Counted from the stretch's first letter, positions 1 to 11,130 are shown. The stretch: 64,000 bases of DNA from Steinernema hermaphroditum (GCA_030435675.1 CM059622.1:13516001-13580000), one strand, 5' to 3'. Notes: generated from the sequence alone by a model not told the origin. Made by a program: numbers and translations.

Positions 1-1362
1 GGTTGGGACTGTAGTGGTGTTTGGAGCTTGAGGGGGCGTCTGTCGTCTCGTCTAGTCTGAACATTTCTTTGTCGGCTTCTTGCTTCACTTTTTTTCGGAG
101 CTCTGCTGCTGCAGCGATCGTTCTGTCTACGTCTATTCAAAGACTGTTTCTGTCTGGAGCCCCTGATTGGAACCGAAGATAGGCCGACGACTGCAGCTTT
201 CTTTTCGCTATGTTTTTGCGCGTCCGACGTTTTATGAGCCAAGATGTTGATGCAAATCAACCATCGTGCAACACAACGACATCCGACGTTTGCTAATCGA
301 TCGGACGGTGAACGACGGTGACAGGGCTTTATACGTGCGCGGTGGAAGAGTGGAAAACGTCACCTAAAAGCTTCGAACCTGAGGGTTTGTTTGTTTACAG
401 CCGTCTAACTCAAGGCGCGTCAACAGTCTCAATGCATCGCTTTGGATCTGTCTAGTCTATGTCTACATGCCTCCTCGAATAGCGGCGTGATCGGCGTGAT
501 CGGTGCAGACAGAGGGGTGGCGCGTGGGTGGAGCCTCCCTCGATGGCAGCTTTTCGTCGCCGAATCCGCTGCTGTCGCGCACGCGGTCGCGTCGCTTGCA
601 TACATTAGCCTCCGTCGCCGATCAGTGTGCCTGTAAAGGACGGCCGAAAACGGTGGTTCGAGTGCACTCTGAGGGCATTGCCCTCCCTCGCTCCCGCCTC
701 CTCCTCCTCCCTTATCACTCCTCCTCCTGTCGTCACTCGATCGCGGCGGGACCGCTTGGCCTAGCCGTCGGCTATTTCCGGCGAGATCAGCAGCTATTTT
801 AATCCGACGCCGTGATCAGTTTCACACTAATACGATTAAATGTGATCTGCACGTCGTCCGATTGGCCAATCCTACGCGTCGTTTGTTCTCGTTGCGTAAT
901 TCGCGCGGACGACACTGTTTGACGCGAAAAACCAGTTCCCGCCGTGTATTTTGATATCGTCGGATCAGTGCCGTGCCCTCCACCCTCTCCCCTTTTTCTT
1001 CGCTGCACCGATTCCGCGAAGTGGAGAAGAATGGGTGCCCCCACCTTCGCTTCCTCCTCCATTTTCGTTTTTGTTCGTTTTTATCAGTGCGCCGGCCAGT
1101 CCTTCCTTCCGTCCTTCGGCCGGCCATTGCTCTCTCCCGTGGCCGTTCTCCGCCACCGTCTTCGTGCTTCTCCTCCTCCACCCCGTCGCGTCATGGGGCC
1201 TCGACGTCGGCGGCCCCTGTGACGCTGGCACGAAGATGAAAGATAACGCTCAAAGCACGCACGAAGCGATGATCACTTTATTGTAAAGTCGCGCGCACTC
1301 TCGACTCGGCACATCTATTTGGACCCTGACGGTGGCGTCTAATCTCCCGACGCTGTTTTCAG
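1..1362. other. upstream region of the UCKL1-like gene, no gene seen
   Basis: This stretch has no convincing open reading frame; the short frames overlap one another and lack coding character. It is moderately GC-rich with pyrimidine-rich runs around 680-740 and 980-1180. A good 3' splice site (a T-rich tract ending in AG at 1361-1362) lies 30 bp before the first ATG of the downstream gene. That site could accept either a 5'-UTR exon or a trans-spliced leader. The region probably holds the promoter and 5' UTR, but no individual element can be assigned. Confidence 0.5.
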
Positions 1363-1392
1363 GTACTCCGCCCGGTGCGAGTGTCGAGCGGG

Positions 1393-4300
1393 ATGTCATC
1401 AAACAGTACCACAACAACAGACTCCGCCGCTAGCGATGGAATCGCCAAGGAGGAGGTGCTCCAGCCCCATTCGGGTAGCGAAGATAGCGACGACAGTGCC
1501 GGAGATCTTCCTGGCCTGAACGAGCCTAAAAGGGTGAAGATTCTCGGAGATAGCGGACTGATTCATGCGTCGTGCACCTCGTCCGGATCCTCGGTCAACG
1601 AGCTTAGCTGTCGTTCTGGTTCTGGTGACTCGCCGACCCCGCGAACGTCGCTTAACCGAAACCGTACGATCTCCGGGTCCAAATCGGAGGATCAGATGAC
1701 GACGTCCGACGGAAGAGTAAGTCCGACACTCCTTTATTGGCTTATCGAGGATTAGGGCTACCGTATAAGCCTCTTAACTGTCTCTCTCCGTCTGGAGATG
1801 TTCCGGTCTGTCCCCATTACATTACTGTCTATTTTTAAAGGCTGACTGATGAGAGCCTACTGCAAAAAGTTGTGTCATGTGACCTTCACCTGCTGTAAAC
1901 TTGGGCGCCTTAGGCGAACTCGTCTAGCTTTCCCATAAACGCCATGATTGAGTGTTCCACTCAACTTCTACAGCGATCTTTTGTTTCCGCAAAGAATGCG
2001 TTGGGGAATCCGTTCTTTGCTCCTTTGTTTTTCTCAACAACGAAAACGTGTTTTTTCCATGGTCACATGAACGGCCGCCGTCTTATCGCCGTTCTGTGAC
2101 GACCGTAAAGTCAACAAAGCGTTTACTTGAAATGCCGACCCGGAATTTGTGACAAAACGGCCTTTGGCACATCGTAAAGTAATAAAAGTGCTCGTGGGAA
2201 TGCACTATGTGTGCACGAGATAGCGTCGGCGCCGCAGACTTTTTATTGTCTTTGTCTTCTAGACACTTTTTGCATCCCTCCGCTTTCAGAAAGTCTATAC
2301 GAAAGGACGTCCGCCATGGTACGACCGTTCGGGAAAGCGTCTGAAGAAGCCGTACCTCATCGGCATCTGCGGCGGATCTGCCTCAGGCAAGACTACGGTA
2401 GCGAAGAAGATCATCGACAGACTGGAGATGCCCTGGGTGACCGTACTCTCAATGGACTCGTTCTATAAGGCAAGCCATTGAGTGTGTTGGGCGCCTCGAC
2501 AGTCTCGTCTCCTACAGGTTCTCTCGCACGAGGAACATGAGCTTGCCGCCGAGAATAAGTACAATTTTGACCATCCAGATGCGTTCGATTTCGCGGCGCT
2601 TCACGAAGTGCTCTCCCGCCTTCGACAGGGCAAATCGGTCGAAGTGCCCGTCTACGACTTCGCCACGCACAGCCGAGACAAGAACCCGAAGGTGATGTAC
2701 GGAGCGGACGTGCTCATCTTCGAGGGAATCCTCGCCTTCCACAACGCCGAGATCAACAAGCTGATCGACCTGAAGATCTTTGTGGACACCGACTCGGACA
2801 CGCGCCTCGCTCGGCGCCTTCAGCGCGACATCGAGGAACGCGGACGTGACATCGCCGGCGTGCTCCAGCAGTACAAGGAGTTCGTGAAGCCGGCCTTTGA
2901 CTCCTTCATCGCGCCGTGCATGAAGATCGCCGACATCATCGTCCCACGTGGTGGCGACAACTACGTGGCCATTGATCTGATTCTGCGACAGATCACACAG
3001 CAGCTGGCCGAGCGCGGTATGACGTCCGATGATGTGGGCACGCATTCATAAGCAGTTCTTTAGGCTATGACGCGTCGAAGAGCTTTTTCCACCAACGCCA
3101 AGAGATGTCTCATTTCGAAGCGTCCGAAGAGCTACCCGAAAATCTTGTCGTCGTAAAGGAGACCCCTCAAGTCAAGGGACTTCACACGTTCATCCGGAAC
3201 CGGGATACCTATCGGTAAGTGGCGGAGTGTTTACTCTTGTTTTTTTGGTAGAGGACCGCACACAGACGGTAAATATTTGCCGTGTAGGAGACGTTTTGTG
3301 CTGATAAGTAATTGGACATAAAAAACAACTAATTAAAAACAAACATCCTGGTGCGTTTTTCTGGAAGAAGTGGGTGGAAGCTATGAAATAGGCTCAGAAT
3401 CCCGTTTCCTTTGTGTGAAATATTTCATATCTCTATCGTTCACATGCAATTATAACCATCTAAACGTCTGTAGACAAAAGGATCTGCCTAGACAAAAGCA
3501 GACTGGTTGTAATCGTCTCGCCCAGAAATATGTTAGGCATAATGAGCCCTTTTTCGTAGACCTTATACCGGAGACCATATGTAAACTGGTTGTGTCTGTA
3601 ACGTCTCGATTTGTTTACATTCCATTCCTAGACAATATCCCCTTGCAGACCGGCTCTATACTGTCTACAAATGGGTTTCAGCCATAGCGTACTTTTCTAG
3701 ATACAATTCTAAAGCTTTTTACACAACACACCTTAAACAGACCGATTGTACTCATATCCCTTTCCAGAGATGAATTCATCTTCTACTCCGAGCGTCTGAT
3801 GCGCATCCTCGTTGAAACCGCCATGACCCACATGACCTACGAAAAGGTCAGCGTAGAGACCAGCAGTGGACCGTACGAAGGCTGCCGACTGGTGGACGAG
3901 ATTTGCGGAATCGCCATCATGCGCGCCGGTGAAACGCTCGAGAAATCAGTGCGGTCCGTGGTCAAAGATTGCAAAATGGGCAAGATCCTCATCCAGACGA
4001 ATCAGAAGACCATGGAACCGGAGCTGTACTATTTGCGGTTGCCGAAGAACATGGAGCGGTTTAAGGTCTTACTTCTTGACGCGACCGTTGCTACAGGTAG
4101 ACCTTGGCTTTAGGGCATAGAAATAGGCTTTTCTTTAGGCGCCGCAGCTATGATGGCGATCCGGATTCTGCTCGACCACGATGTCAAGGAGGAGAACATC
4201 TTCGTGATGTCGCTCATCATGGCCACCAGCGGCATCCACTCGCTCGCCTACGCCTTTCCGAAGGTGAAACTGCTCACGTCGGCGGTGGATGAGCACCTAA

Positions 4301-4413
4301 ACGAAAGCTACCACATCATTCCGGGAATTGGAAACTTTGGCGATCGCTACTTCGGCACCGATCCGCTCTCCGACTCCTCCGAAGACGAGGACTTCGGTCC
4401 GAACTATCGTTAA
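1393..4413 (+). CDS. UCKL1: uridine-cytidine kinase-like 1 (kinase + UPRT-like domain), six exons
   Basis: Six exons are read: 1393-1716, 2290-2469, 2518-3016, 3064-3214, 3768-4096 and 4139-4413. All phases agree and give 585 aa, close to vertebrate UCKL1. Residues 1-108 are a Ser/Thr-rich leader. A P-loop GGSASGKTT lies near residues 136-144, followed by the uridine kinase signatures [18 protein letters not shown] and IFEGILAF, and by a [13 protein letters not shown] lid-type stretch. The C-terminal half is UPRT-like, with MRAGETL, ILIQTN, the PRPP-loop-like [10 protein letters not shown], and the ending [14 protein letters not shown]. The expected reaction is phosphorylation of uridine and cytidine in the pyrimidine salvage pathway. 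Whether the UPRT half is catalytic is uncertain in this family. The ATG at 1393 was chosen because it is the first ATG after the 3' splice site at 1362; the in-frame codon at 1375 is GTG. Introns are 573, 48, 47, 553 and 42 bp. Confidence 0.96.
2470..2517 (+). other. GC-AG intron in the UCKL1-like gene
   Basis: Exon 2 ends at the codons for FYK, and the next bases are GCAAGC, not GT. The intron ends at CCTACAG, and exon 3 opens with VLSHEEHE in the same phase. The flanking peptide matches the conserved kinase sequence across the junction, so the 48-bp intron has to use a GC donor. The donor AAG/GCAAGC fits the known strong consensus of GC-AG introns. Confidence 0.85.
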
Positions 4414-4783
4414 TCATCATTCAGATCCCCTATTCTTCTCTTCCCTTCTTTTTTGTAAATAATGGACGCCCATTGTTTTCGCACTTCCCACTCCTCTTTC
4501 CACATATTATATTCCACATTTCAGAACCGAGACGATGTTGTTGTTGTTTTCTTCCCTTTCGTTGTTACTTGGGTCCAACCTGCTATACTCTTGATCTTAA
4601 AAGACTTCAATATTTGCTATCTCTCTGAACTACGAGTTCGAAGGTTAATACTGGTTTCTGTGTCGTTCTCGCGTGACGTCTCTCCTTTTTATTTAACGGA
4701 ATTTATCTCAAACTTGTTGTTCAATTGCCTTTAATACTCAGACGCATGATGTGCCCCAACTCGTAGTAGATTTATGTTTTCAT

Positions 4784-4789
4784 AATAAA
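4784..4789 (+). promoter_or_regulatory. poly(A) signal AATAAA
   Basis: A canonical AATAAA lies 370 bp after the UCKL1-like stop codon, at the end of a T-rich, non-coding 3' region (4414-4783). It is the best candidate for that gene's polyadenylation signal. The sequence alone does not show the cleavage point. Confidence 0.5.
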
Positions 4790-5010
4790 TGCGTTCTACG
4801 CATGAATTTCCAATTGTTCGTCTCAGAATCGGGTTCATTGAAGACTTAAGCAATTATTGAAATATACCGAGTTCCTTTGTCCAAGTTAGATCATCGAATG
4901 ATCTGTGAGGATTCTCAACAGACTAATCCAGTATCATAAGATATGAGTGCGATTCTGAGCATGTTCCAGCAGTTTCAGTTTATATGCTGAGCCTCTTAAA
5001 GATCAATCGT

Positions 5011-5095
5011 CCAACCATAGCTCAGTTGATAGAGCGGAGGACTGTAGTGTTGGTCAGAGATCCTTAGGTCGCTGGTTCGAATCCGGCTGGTTGGA
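5011..5095 (+). tRNA. tRNA-Tyr (GTA) with 12-nt intron
   Basis: The seven-base acceptor stem CCAACCA pairs with TGGTTGG, with A as discriminator. The D-arm is GCTC...GAGC and the T-arm is GCTGG-TTCGAAT-CCGGC. The anticodon loop holds GTA at 5044-5046. A 12-nt intron (5048-5059) sits after position 37, the standard place for eukaryotic tRNA-Tyr introns. T-runs follow within about 15 bp and would stop RNA polymerase III. The gene looks intact. Confidence 0.95.
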
Positions 5096-7034
5096 ACCGT
5101 TTTCGAATATTTTTTTTTATTTTCTGAGCGAATCAAAATCAGAAACCTTCATCCAACGATATCTCAGTTCACAGATGTAAATCTCTTATTGGTTGTTATT
5201 GGTAATTTATGGCGTTTTTTTAAACTTGTTTTTGAAGTGATACCATAATTTGTGTCTTTTTTCAGACCATTCAACTCGCATTTCCAGGAGGCAAAAACAG
5301 TCCTACTGACAGTTCTTTGCACAGGATTGTGACAGGTCAATAATAAGTGGCACATGGACGTCAATAAAAATCAAAGAAAACAATGGGTGACTCCAGGACA
5401 CATGACGCATAGTGAAGCGAATTAAAACTTCCATCCTAAGGAGAAAATGATCCTTTTATGATGATATTTTGAAGCTTTGCTGCATCGCGAAAACCTGGAT
5501 ACAGACAAGATGGCCGCCCAACACCTGTACACCGACCAACTGAACCGTGTAATCAACGCAATGCAGAAAAGGAACCGAATGCATTGTCACTTGCTCCACT
5601 CGCTATCAAATCATATGAGGTCTGCATCGTTCAAAAAACTAAGAAGCATTTGAAACTTGGTTCAACGACTTCTTCGACTCCAGGCCTTCAGATTCTTGTA
5701 CATAAGGAATCAGCAAACCAGTGATGAGAGAAAGTGGTGGGCAACAACAGTATGTACATACATTGATGCCTAACGTGCCTTGACAGTTCTTGATTAACGT
5801 AACGTCCCATTCATGTGCGATATATGTGATATTGCTGATACCGAGACGCCCACGAGCGGCAAGACAACTCCGTTAGGCGCGACGACACCGTAATCGCATT
5901 CCAGACGATCGTAACTAGACGAGTGGACCGAGCTGCAAGAACTACGACAGCTTCTGACTCTTGTCGTGCTGGGGTGGGAGTATCGCCGAGAGCGATTCCA
6001 AACCGACATGAAGGGGCGTTATGTACGAACATCTGATATATCTAGTTAGTCGAATGATTGGGTCCCGCCGCGATCCTTGCAGACGACCGTAGCGGGTGCA
6101 CTGCGCGCCGCTGCGATTAAGCCGTTTAGGCTTTTGTTTCAACTTCTCATCCTTGTTATTTGTTATCGTGCTGTTAACGTGTTTGTTTATATAAAGGTTT
6201 AATTACCCAAGTTTGAGGTGAATTATCCAAGTCCCGCGTGGCCGTTTGGTAGTGACAGAACCAGACGAGGCGAGCCCTCTGCTATACATGACGCGTAGTA
6301 TAATGTGTGGAAATTTTCCATCTGTTTAGTGTACAAAGTAAGAGCAGAACGATCTCGATTGAGAACAACGCATTGGCGCACCAGACATTACAACTGAAAA
6401 ACAATAATCGCATTAGCTGCATTGATAAGGCGAAGAGGCGACTCGATTGTACTTAGCACTTACAAAAACAGCTTCTTCGCTCTCGTCGTATTATCACTTG
6501 CTTTCTTTGATCAGAGGCACTCGGTAAAAATGATGATGTACGATCAACAAAGGTGTGGTGTTTATAAACCCGCTTTGTTTTGCTTGTGTCAGTGGCAGTG
6601 ACAGTGTTCGACACACCCCAATAGACGAGAAAATGTTGTGGTCTTTAAGATCACAACACTTTGGAGAACTCGCTCAAACAGGAAAGAACGGTGATCGGTC
6701 ACAATATCGTCACTTCACAAAGCATCACATCTTTTTTTTCTCCCTGTGTAATCGAGCACAGAGAAGTTGAAAAATAACGATTTCGACACAACGAAGGATA
6801 AAATGGGCTGCGCACCCATTGAAGCTTTCAGTGTTACAGGATGAGCTAAGAATCTGTAGAGTAACCCATTTTAAGCATCGTCCAAAAGCGAGATCCGTTG
6901 GAGGTGTCTTAAAAGAATCATCTTGCGTTATAAGGTAGCCTGAAAAATGGGCAGAAGTCAGGAATGTTATTGACGATCCAAGCTGGAGACCATGGTGAAC
7001 CCAGGAAAGATTCACGTAGGTGCAAAAAGGTAAT
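5096..7034. other. gene-poor stretch between tRNA-Tyr copies
   Basis: No open reading frame here looks like a gene. The segment 5760-6240 contains pieces resembling the LTR of the Gypsy-type element at 15.2-19.2 kb (annotated separately at 6170-6220). The segment around 7000-7030 resembles the exon-donor boundary of the DUF273 gene at 25.03 kb and may be a relic of a copied gene fragment. The rest shows no recognisable feature. Confidence 0.45.
6170..6220 (+). repeat. relic of the Gypsy-type LTR core promoter and R region
   Basis: The string around TATAAAGGTTTAATTACCC, followed by AAGTTTGAGGT, is nearly identical to 15400-15438 and 19085-19122 inside the two LTRs of the Gypsy element. The preceding GTGTTTGTTTA also matches. 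The rest of the LTR is diverged or missing, so this is an old fragment. The TATA-like box and early transcribed part are the conserved portion. Confidence 0.6.
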
Positions 7035-7875
7035 TCCAACCAGCCGGATTCGAACCAGCGACCTAAGGATCTCTGACCAACACTACAGTCCTCCGCTCTA
7101 TGAACAGGGGCCGATTTCACAAAGCGCAAACGCAAACGCAATTCGCAATTGCGACGCAATTTTCGATTTCACAAAACGCAATTGCGTAAAAACGCAATTC
7201 TTCGGTTTCACAAAACGCAATTACGCAAACGCAAAACGCAATTGCGTCGCAATTCAGTGACATGCCTCCGAGCATGTCACTTTCGAACGCAATTGTAGAA
7301 TTTGACCGAGAATTAGCTGTTTTTTCGTGCTTTATCAATGTGTCTACCACTTTCTGACTGCCACTGGATATTTACCTTGAAAAGTGTTTGGGCGTTCGTG
7401 GCGGGACCAGGGGTGGGTCGAAGATTAACCTACCCACACCAAAAACCGGCAAAGTTGGCATAAATCATCCTTCTGTGGTGATCCACAGCTTAACCGAACG
7501 TGCGAACTTTCCTAATTATGACCTGCTGTAGGCAGGTCGAACCTACGAAATTTACTAACAAATTAGCAAAGGCTTAAAATCTTCTCAAAATCAGTTTGCC
7601 AAGGTCTCCCATATTGGTACGAACATGCGACATTTACCTAATTGTGGCCAGTTCCTAACATCGGCTTATTGCATGTCGGAGTAATTCAACAACAAAAGAA
7701 GTGATGTGCTAGCTGCTCAGCGACAAAGAAGAACATGTGCTCCCAAACACAGAAGGATCGGTAGTCATTGAACATGCAACGCAATTGCGATTTGCGTTTG
7801 AGACACAATTGCGAATTGCGAATTGCGTTTGCGTTTGTGTCTCGAAACGCAAACGCAAATTTGCGTTATGGTTGG
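7035..7875 (-). pseudogene. tRNA-Tyr gene split by a repeat insertion
   Basis: The minus strand carries 66 nt of tRNA-Tyr (7035-7100: acceptor 3' half, T-arm, anticodon arm with the 12-nt intron, part of the D-arm). The last 9 nt (5' acceptor and TA) lie at 7867-7875. Between them sits a CGCAATTGCG-rich repeat. The two parts add to 75 nt against 85 nt in intact copies, so exactly 10 nt of the D-arm were lost or replaced. The gene cannot yield a tRNA. It is the left member of a divergent pair whose right member (7981-8065) is intact. Confidence 0.85.
7107..7866. repeat. CGCAATTGCG-rich insertion (probable truncated MITE)
   Basis: It starts GGGGCCGATTTCACAAAG and then carries many copies of short words such as CGCAATTGCG and CGCAAACGC in both orientations. 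These cluster at 7125-7255 and 7780-7865. A hairpin around TGACATGC...GCATGTCA lies at about 7258-7280. A matching right terminus (the reverse complement of the GGGGCC start) is not present, so the right end appears deleted. The plan of short-word arrays near the termini resembles the Harbinger-like element at 57.6 kb, but no target duplication can be shown. Confidence 0.55.
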
Positions 7876-7980
7876 ATGGCGTCTCATTCCTGTGCGGTTT
7901 ATGTGACATAAGGCGTGGAATAATTGATGTGCATTGGCGCCCTATCTTCCTATATGATTGCACTGTCATGGGCATCAGAT

Positions 7981-8065
7981 CCAACCATAGCTCAGTTGGT
8001 AGAGCGGAGGACTGTAGTGTTGGTCAGAGATCCTTAGGTCGCTGGTTCGAATCCGGCTGGTTGGA
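7981..8065 (+). tRNA. tRNA-Tyr (GTA) with 12-nt intron
   Basis: Sequence and folding are the same as for the copy at 5011, with one D-loop difference (GTTGGTA against GTTGATA). The anticodon is GTA and the intron is at 8018-8029. TTTT follows within ten bases as a Pol III stop. A 105-bp spacer separates it from the broken minus-strand copy, and the spacer is about 85 percent alike, inverted, to the spacer between the tRNA pair at 24.8 kb. Confidence 0.94.
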
Positions 8066-9133
8066 ATCGTTTTGCGAAGTGCAATTTTATTGGGTTGGCA
8101 CATTGAAAATGGGCCACTTTTGTAATGATTGCTTATTTGCATTAATTTCAACCATTTCACTCAAGGTATTTACCATTTGACTGAATGACCTCAGCCCACT
8201 TTTCGGGTAAAAGCCGGATCCCTAGTTCATAGAAAACCCGAGATTTAGAGTCGAAAAATGTTTTGGTCCCATTTTCGATCTCTTTGTGAAATCGTGTGTT
8301 TTTCGTAGTTATTTCCTCTGATATTGTCATTTGTAGGCGAGCACAGATGGTGGTTAGATAGAGCCATTCTGGGGGTTAACTTGAAAATGTCAGGTTTCAG
8401 GCACAATTCCTTAAGTGTGACTTTTTTCACGTTTGGCCTCTGTTTCCGTAAAGTGGAAATGACCTCGTGGAGTCACGATATGGACATGGTAGCTGTGAGT
8501 GTGTGCTACCCGCTGCATGTCCCCATTCTCTTTTATGTAACTTAACCAAGTGGAAACGTTAAAGTTAACAGAACATGGTGATCCGAAAAGGCCATCTTTT
8601 TCAGATTAGATTATGTTATGATATACGACGAACACAGGGATAGGTGCATTGGGTAGGTATGAGCCAGGGATGCACGTGATTAAAAGCGGTTACCGTCCAT
8701 TACACAATTAATACCATAGGAAACCCGTATATCACTTCGCATTTTGCCATCTCGGGGTGCCAAAAAAATGACCATTGAGATAGAATAGACCTCCAACATT
8801 AAGAGGAATGCAATGGACAAGTGGCAAATCATAATGTGGGGGAGAGCAGAGATGGGCAACGGCTGAGCCGCATATCCGTATCAACCGGTTAACCGGTTGG
8901 CCAGGCGATTCAACCGATCTGTCAGCCGTAATAATTTGCCTTCTCCACCATTTGGCGCACGATAATGTTGAGTTCATCTTCCTTTCTGATATTTCTCGTC
9001 TTAAAGATCTCGCTTTTTTATTCCAGACTCGTTTTGTTCACATTTCTAAATCACATTTCTACGACGTCAAGAATTCTATTTCCCTTAACTCTATAGCAGA
9101 ACAAAGTCAGTCCTGGAATTCACATTCTCGTTA
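8066..9133. other. intergenic, no gene recognised
   Basis: The small open frames here have no coding character or family resemblance. An 18-bp perfect palindrome built from AACCGGTT repeats lies at 8882-8899. Nothing else stands out. Confidence 0.4.
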
Positions 9134-10072
9134 TCATGCAAGGTTCATCAAGGCAAAATCAGTTCTAATGCTATTTCGCACAAATTCCAGAAATGAGCCG
9201 TTTTCATTCGTCCATGTGACGATGTACTGATATTCGTCGTTGTCAAACTCTCTGACTTGTTCCTTTCTCGTCACATTATCGGGAAACGGGAGTGAAAGAA
9301 CGTCCTCATCGGTAAATCCTTGAAGCCCTTTAATGCCCAGTTTCTTAAAGTTTCTCAGCCATGAATCGAACGCCGCCTTAAACATTTTGATGTCGATAGT
9401 GACAAGGACAGTCAGTCTCTTGTCCCCAGAAGAGCTGAGAAACTGCAAAAGAATGTCTTTGACCCTCTGGTTGTCTGGCCACACTCCGAGTGGGTTGTTT
9501 GGCCACATTCCGTGTAAGTAGATGTCTTGTAGAGCGCGGTTGTTCTTCACTTGCTCCGCTAGGAACTCTTCGGTCTTTTCTCCAAAGTAGGGAAGCCTTA
9601 TCCGAGGAAGCCCTTTGGCGTTTTGGAACAGCTTTAGGCACTCCGCAGCGGCTTCTGTTGGAATGTCGAGCGCAAAAGAGAGAGGAGACTGGGGTTGGGT
9701 GTGTCGGATTGCCAAAGGAATCAGTTTCTTTGCGATGACTTCTTTCGAACAAGTTAGCTTTTCTTCGAAGTTGAAGTATTCTATGGGAGCTCCAATATGT
9801 ATGCGGCGACAAATCAGGTACCGACGATCCATGGCTAAAAGTTCTTGCAGAGAGAGTGGACCTTTTTCACGATCCTCCGGACTAATATAATAGGACCATC
9901 CCGCGTCGTCTTTTGAGATTCTCACGGAGATATACAGGAGTTTTTCGGTGTAATTCATGATTGCGCTTCGCCACGGCTCCGGAAGAAATTCGTTAGCTCG
10001 GTCGAACACGCACGAATAGCGTGCCAATCGCGACCACACATCATGACAAAAATCGTACGGAACAGTGTCCAT
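9134..10072 (-). CDS. F-box-like protein of a nematode-expanded family (paralog 1)
   Basis: This is a single-exon frame of 312 aa from the ATG at 10072; the frame opens upstream to 10126. I chose the inner ATG because MDTVPYDFC resembles the usual N-terminus of this family, which I recall from nematodes. The first 45 residues look like a divergent F-box (hydrophobic residues alternating up to EPWRSAIMNY), which in known proteins binds SKP1 in an SCF ubiquitin ligase. The remaining 260 residues are a low-identity leucine-rich region of the kind used for substrate choice. No transmembrane segment or signal peptide is seen. The overall plan is shared with the frames at 13.9 kb and 28.9 kb. The family assignment is by appearance only. 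Confidence 0.65.
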   Translation of the reverse strand: MDTVPYDFCHDVWSRLARYSCVFDRANEFLPEPWRSAIMNYTEKLLYISVRISKDDAGWSYYISPEDREKGPLSLQELLAMDRRYLICRRIHIGAPIEYFNFEEKLTCSKEVIAKKLIPLAIRHTQPQSPLSFALDIPTEAAAECLKLFQNAKGLPRIRLPYFGEKTEEFLAEQVKNNRALQDIYLHGMWPNNPLGVWPDNQRVKDILLQFLSSSGDKRLTVLVTIDIKMFKAAFDSWLRNFKKLGIKGLQGFTDEDVLSLPFPDNVTRKEQVREFDNDEYQYIVTWTNENGSFLEFVRNSIRTDFALMNLA

Positions 10073-10126
10073 AATGGAGGGGGGACCTGAATGTAGTAGA
10101 ATTTTTAAAGACATACGTGTAGTCAA

Positions 10127-11130
10127 CGGTAGTGAATGCGGTTAATAAGCGCGAATCAATCGATCGCTCGCATCGAAAGGCGTTCTCAAGTTGCCACCTT
10201 CTGTAAGCGACCATTTTCTCCCCTTTCTCGAATTTAGCAATTCATAGAGTCTCATTTGTGTCGCAGTGGCGACCGACCCTCATTCGCTCTCTGAGCGTAT
10301 GATCGGTCAGATGGCAAACCCTGTGGCATGTATGAGTTTTCCGGCTTGCAGAGGGAATTGGGACACCCGGAAGCTGTAGTCCCATCGCCGACGCTCTGAG
10401 GACACCAAGACCTGTGAAGACGCAACTCCTGCGCCGTTGGGCCGATACGGGCCGATAGGGATAAGGAGTGTTTGGGCTGATTTCATGAAAGGTAAATTGA
10501 AACTGAAAATCTACCTTAAATCCTCTATTCGCCAAATTCAATTCGGCAAAAAAAAAACCTTTCATCCGGGTGGTCCTTTTCTCGTACTAAAATGAACCGG
10601 ATGCATAGAATCTTAAAACAACAAGAACGCCAAGCTATCGTTCACTTTTACTTTCATTTACGTTGTCGTACCATGACCATCATTCACCATCATTCGCCCA
10701 GATTATGTCGGTCCCGGTAATGCTGTTTATTTCTGTGTCCAGCTGCCTCTGGTACACCTTCTCCAGATTTCTGATGAACCCAGTGGAGAATTCATTACAG
10801 ATTCATTGCCCACCGATGGTCTTGCGAGAGTCTCAGAAGGTTAAACGAGCAAGAAATAAGTCGACAGCTGACGGCTGTTTATTTCGTTTTATATGCACAA
10901 TTTGCAGAGAAATTATAAAGCTGGCTATGTAATCGAAATTGTCACTTGTAGAAAGTGAACTAGTCACAGAGGAACTTCAAGGATTAACCCATATTCTGAT
11001 TACTAGTTGATACACTCGTGTAGACATGCCCCTGAGATCACTGAGCAATTGCTTCTGCAGAGCTTCTTGTAGCCTTTCGAATGCGTAGGAAGGAGATGTA
11101 GAAAGTTAGGCCTTGAAACAAAGAATACAC
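10127..11130. other. intergenic with a dispersed-repeat copy
   Basis: The part 10250-10460 is a diverged copy of a dispersed repeat (annotated separately). The rest, up to the stop codon of the chemoreceptor gene at 11131, shows no coding frame of note. Confidence 0.4.
10250..10460 (-). repeat. dispersed repeat family, copy 1
   Basis: The segment holds GGACACCCGGAAGCTGTAGT and a flank rich in CGCTCTCTGAGCG. Copies with the same order of blocks appear near 14985, 19345, 21270, 27325, 41945 and 51035 in either orientation. The 21270 and 27325 copies adjoin sequence like the decayed Gypsy pol, which suggests the family derives from an LTR or end of that element. Identity is low, so the copies are old. 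Confidence 0.5.

Noticed and set aside
2512..3045. 177-codon minus-strand frame over the UCKL1-like gene
   Set aside because: Antisense shadow of the conserved kinase exon.
7100..7350. CRISPR-like array in the CGCAATTGCG repeats
   Set aside because: The words are short, variable in spacing and in both orientations. This is a eukaryotic repeat element without spacer structure.
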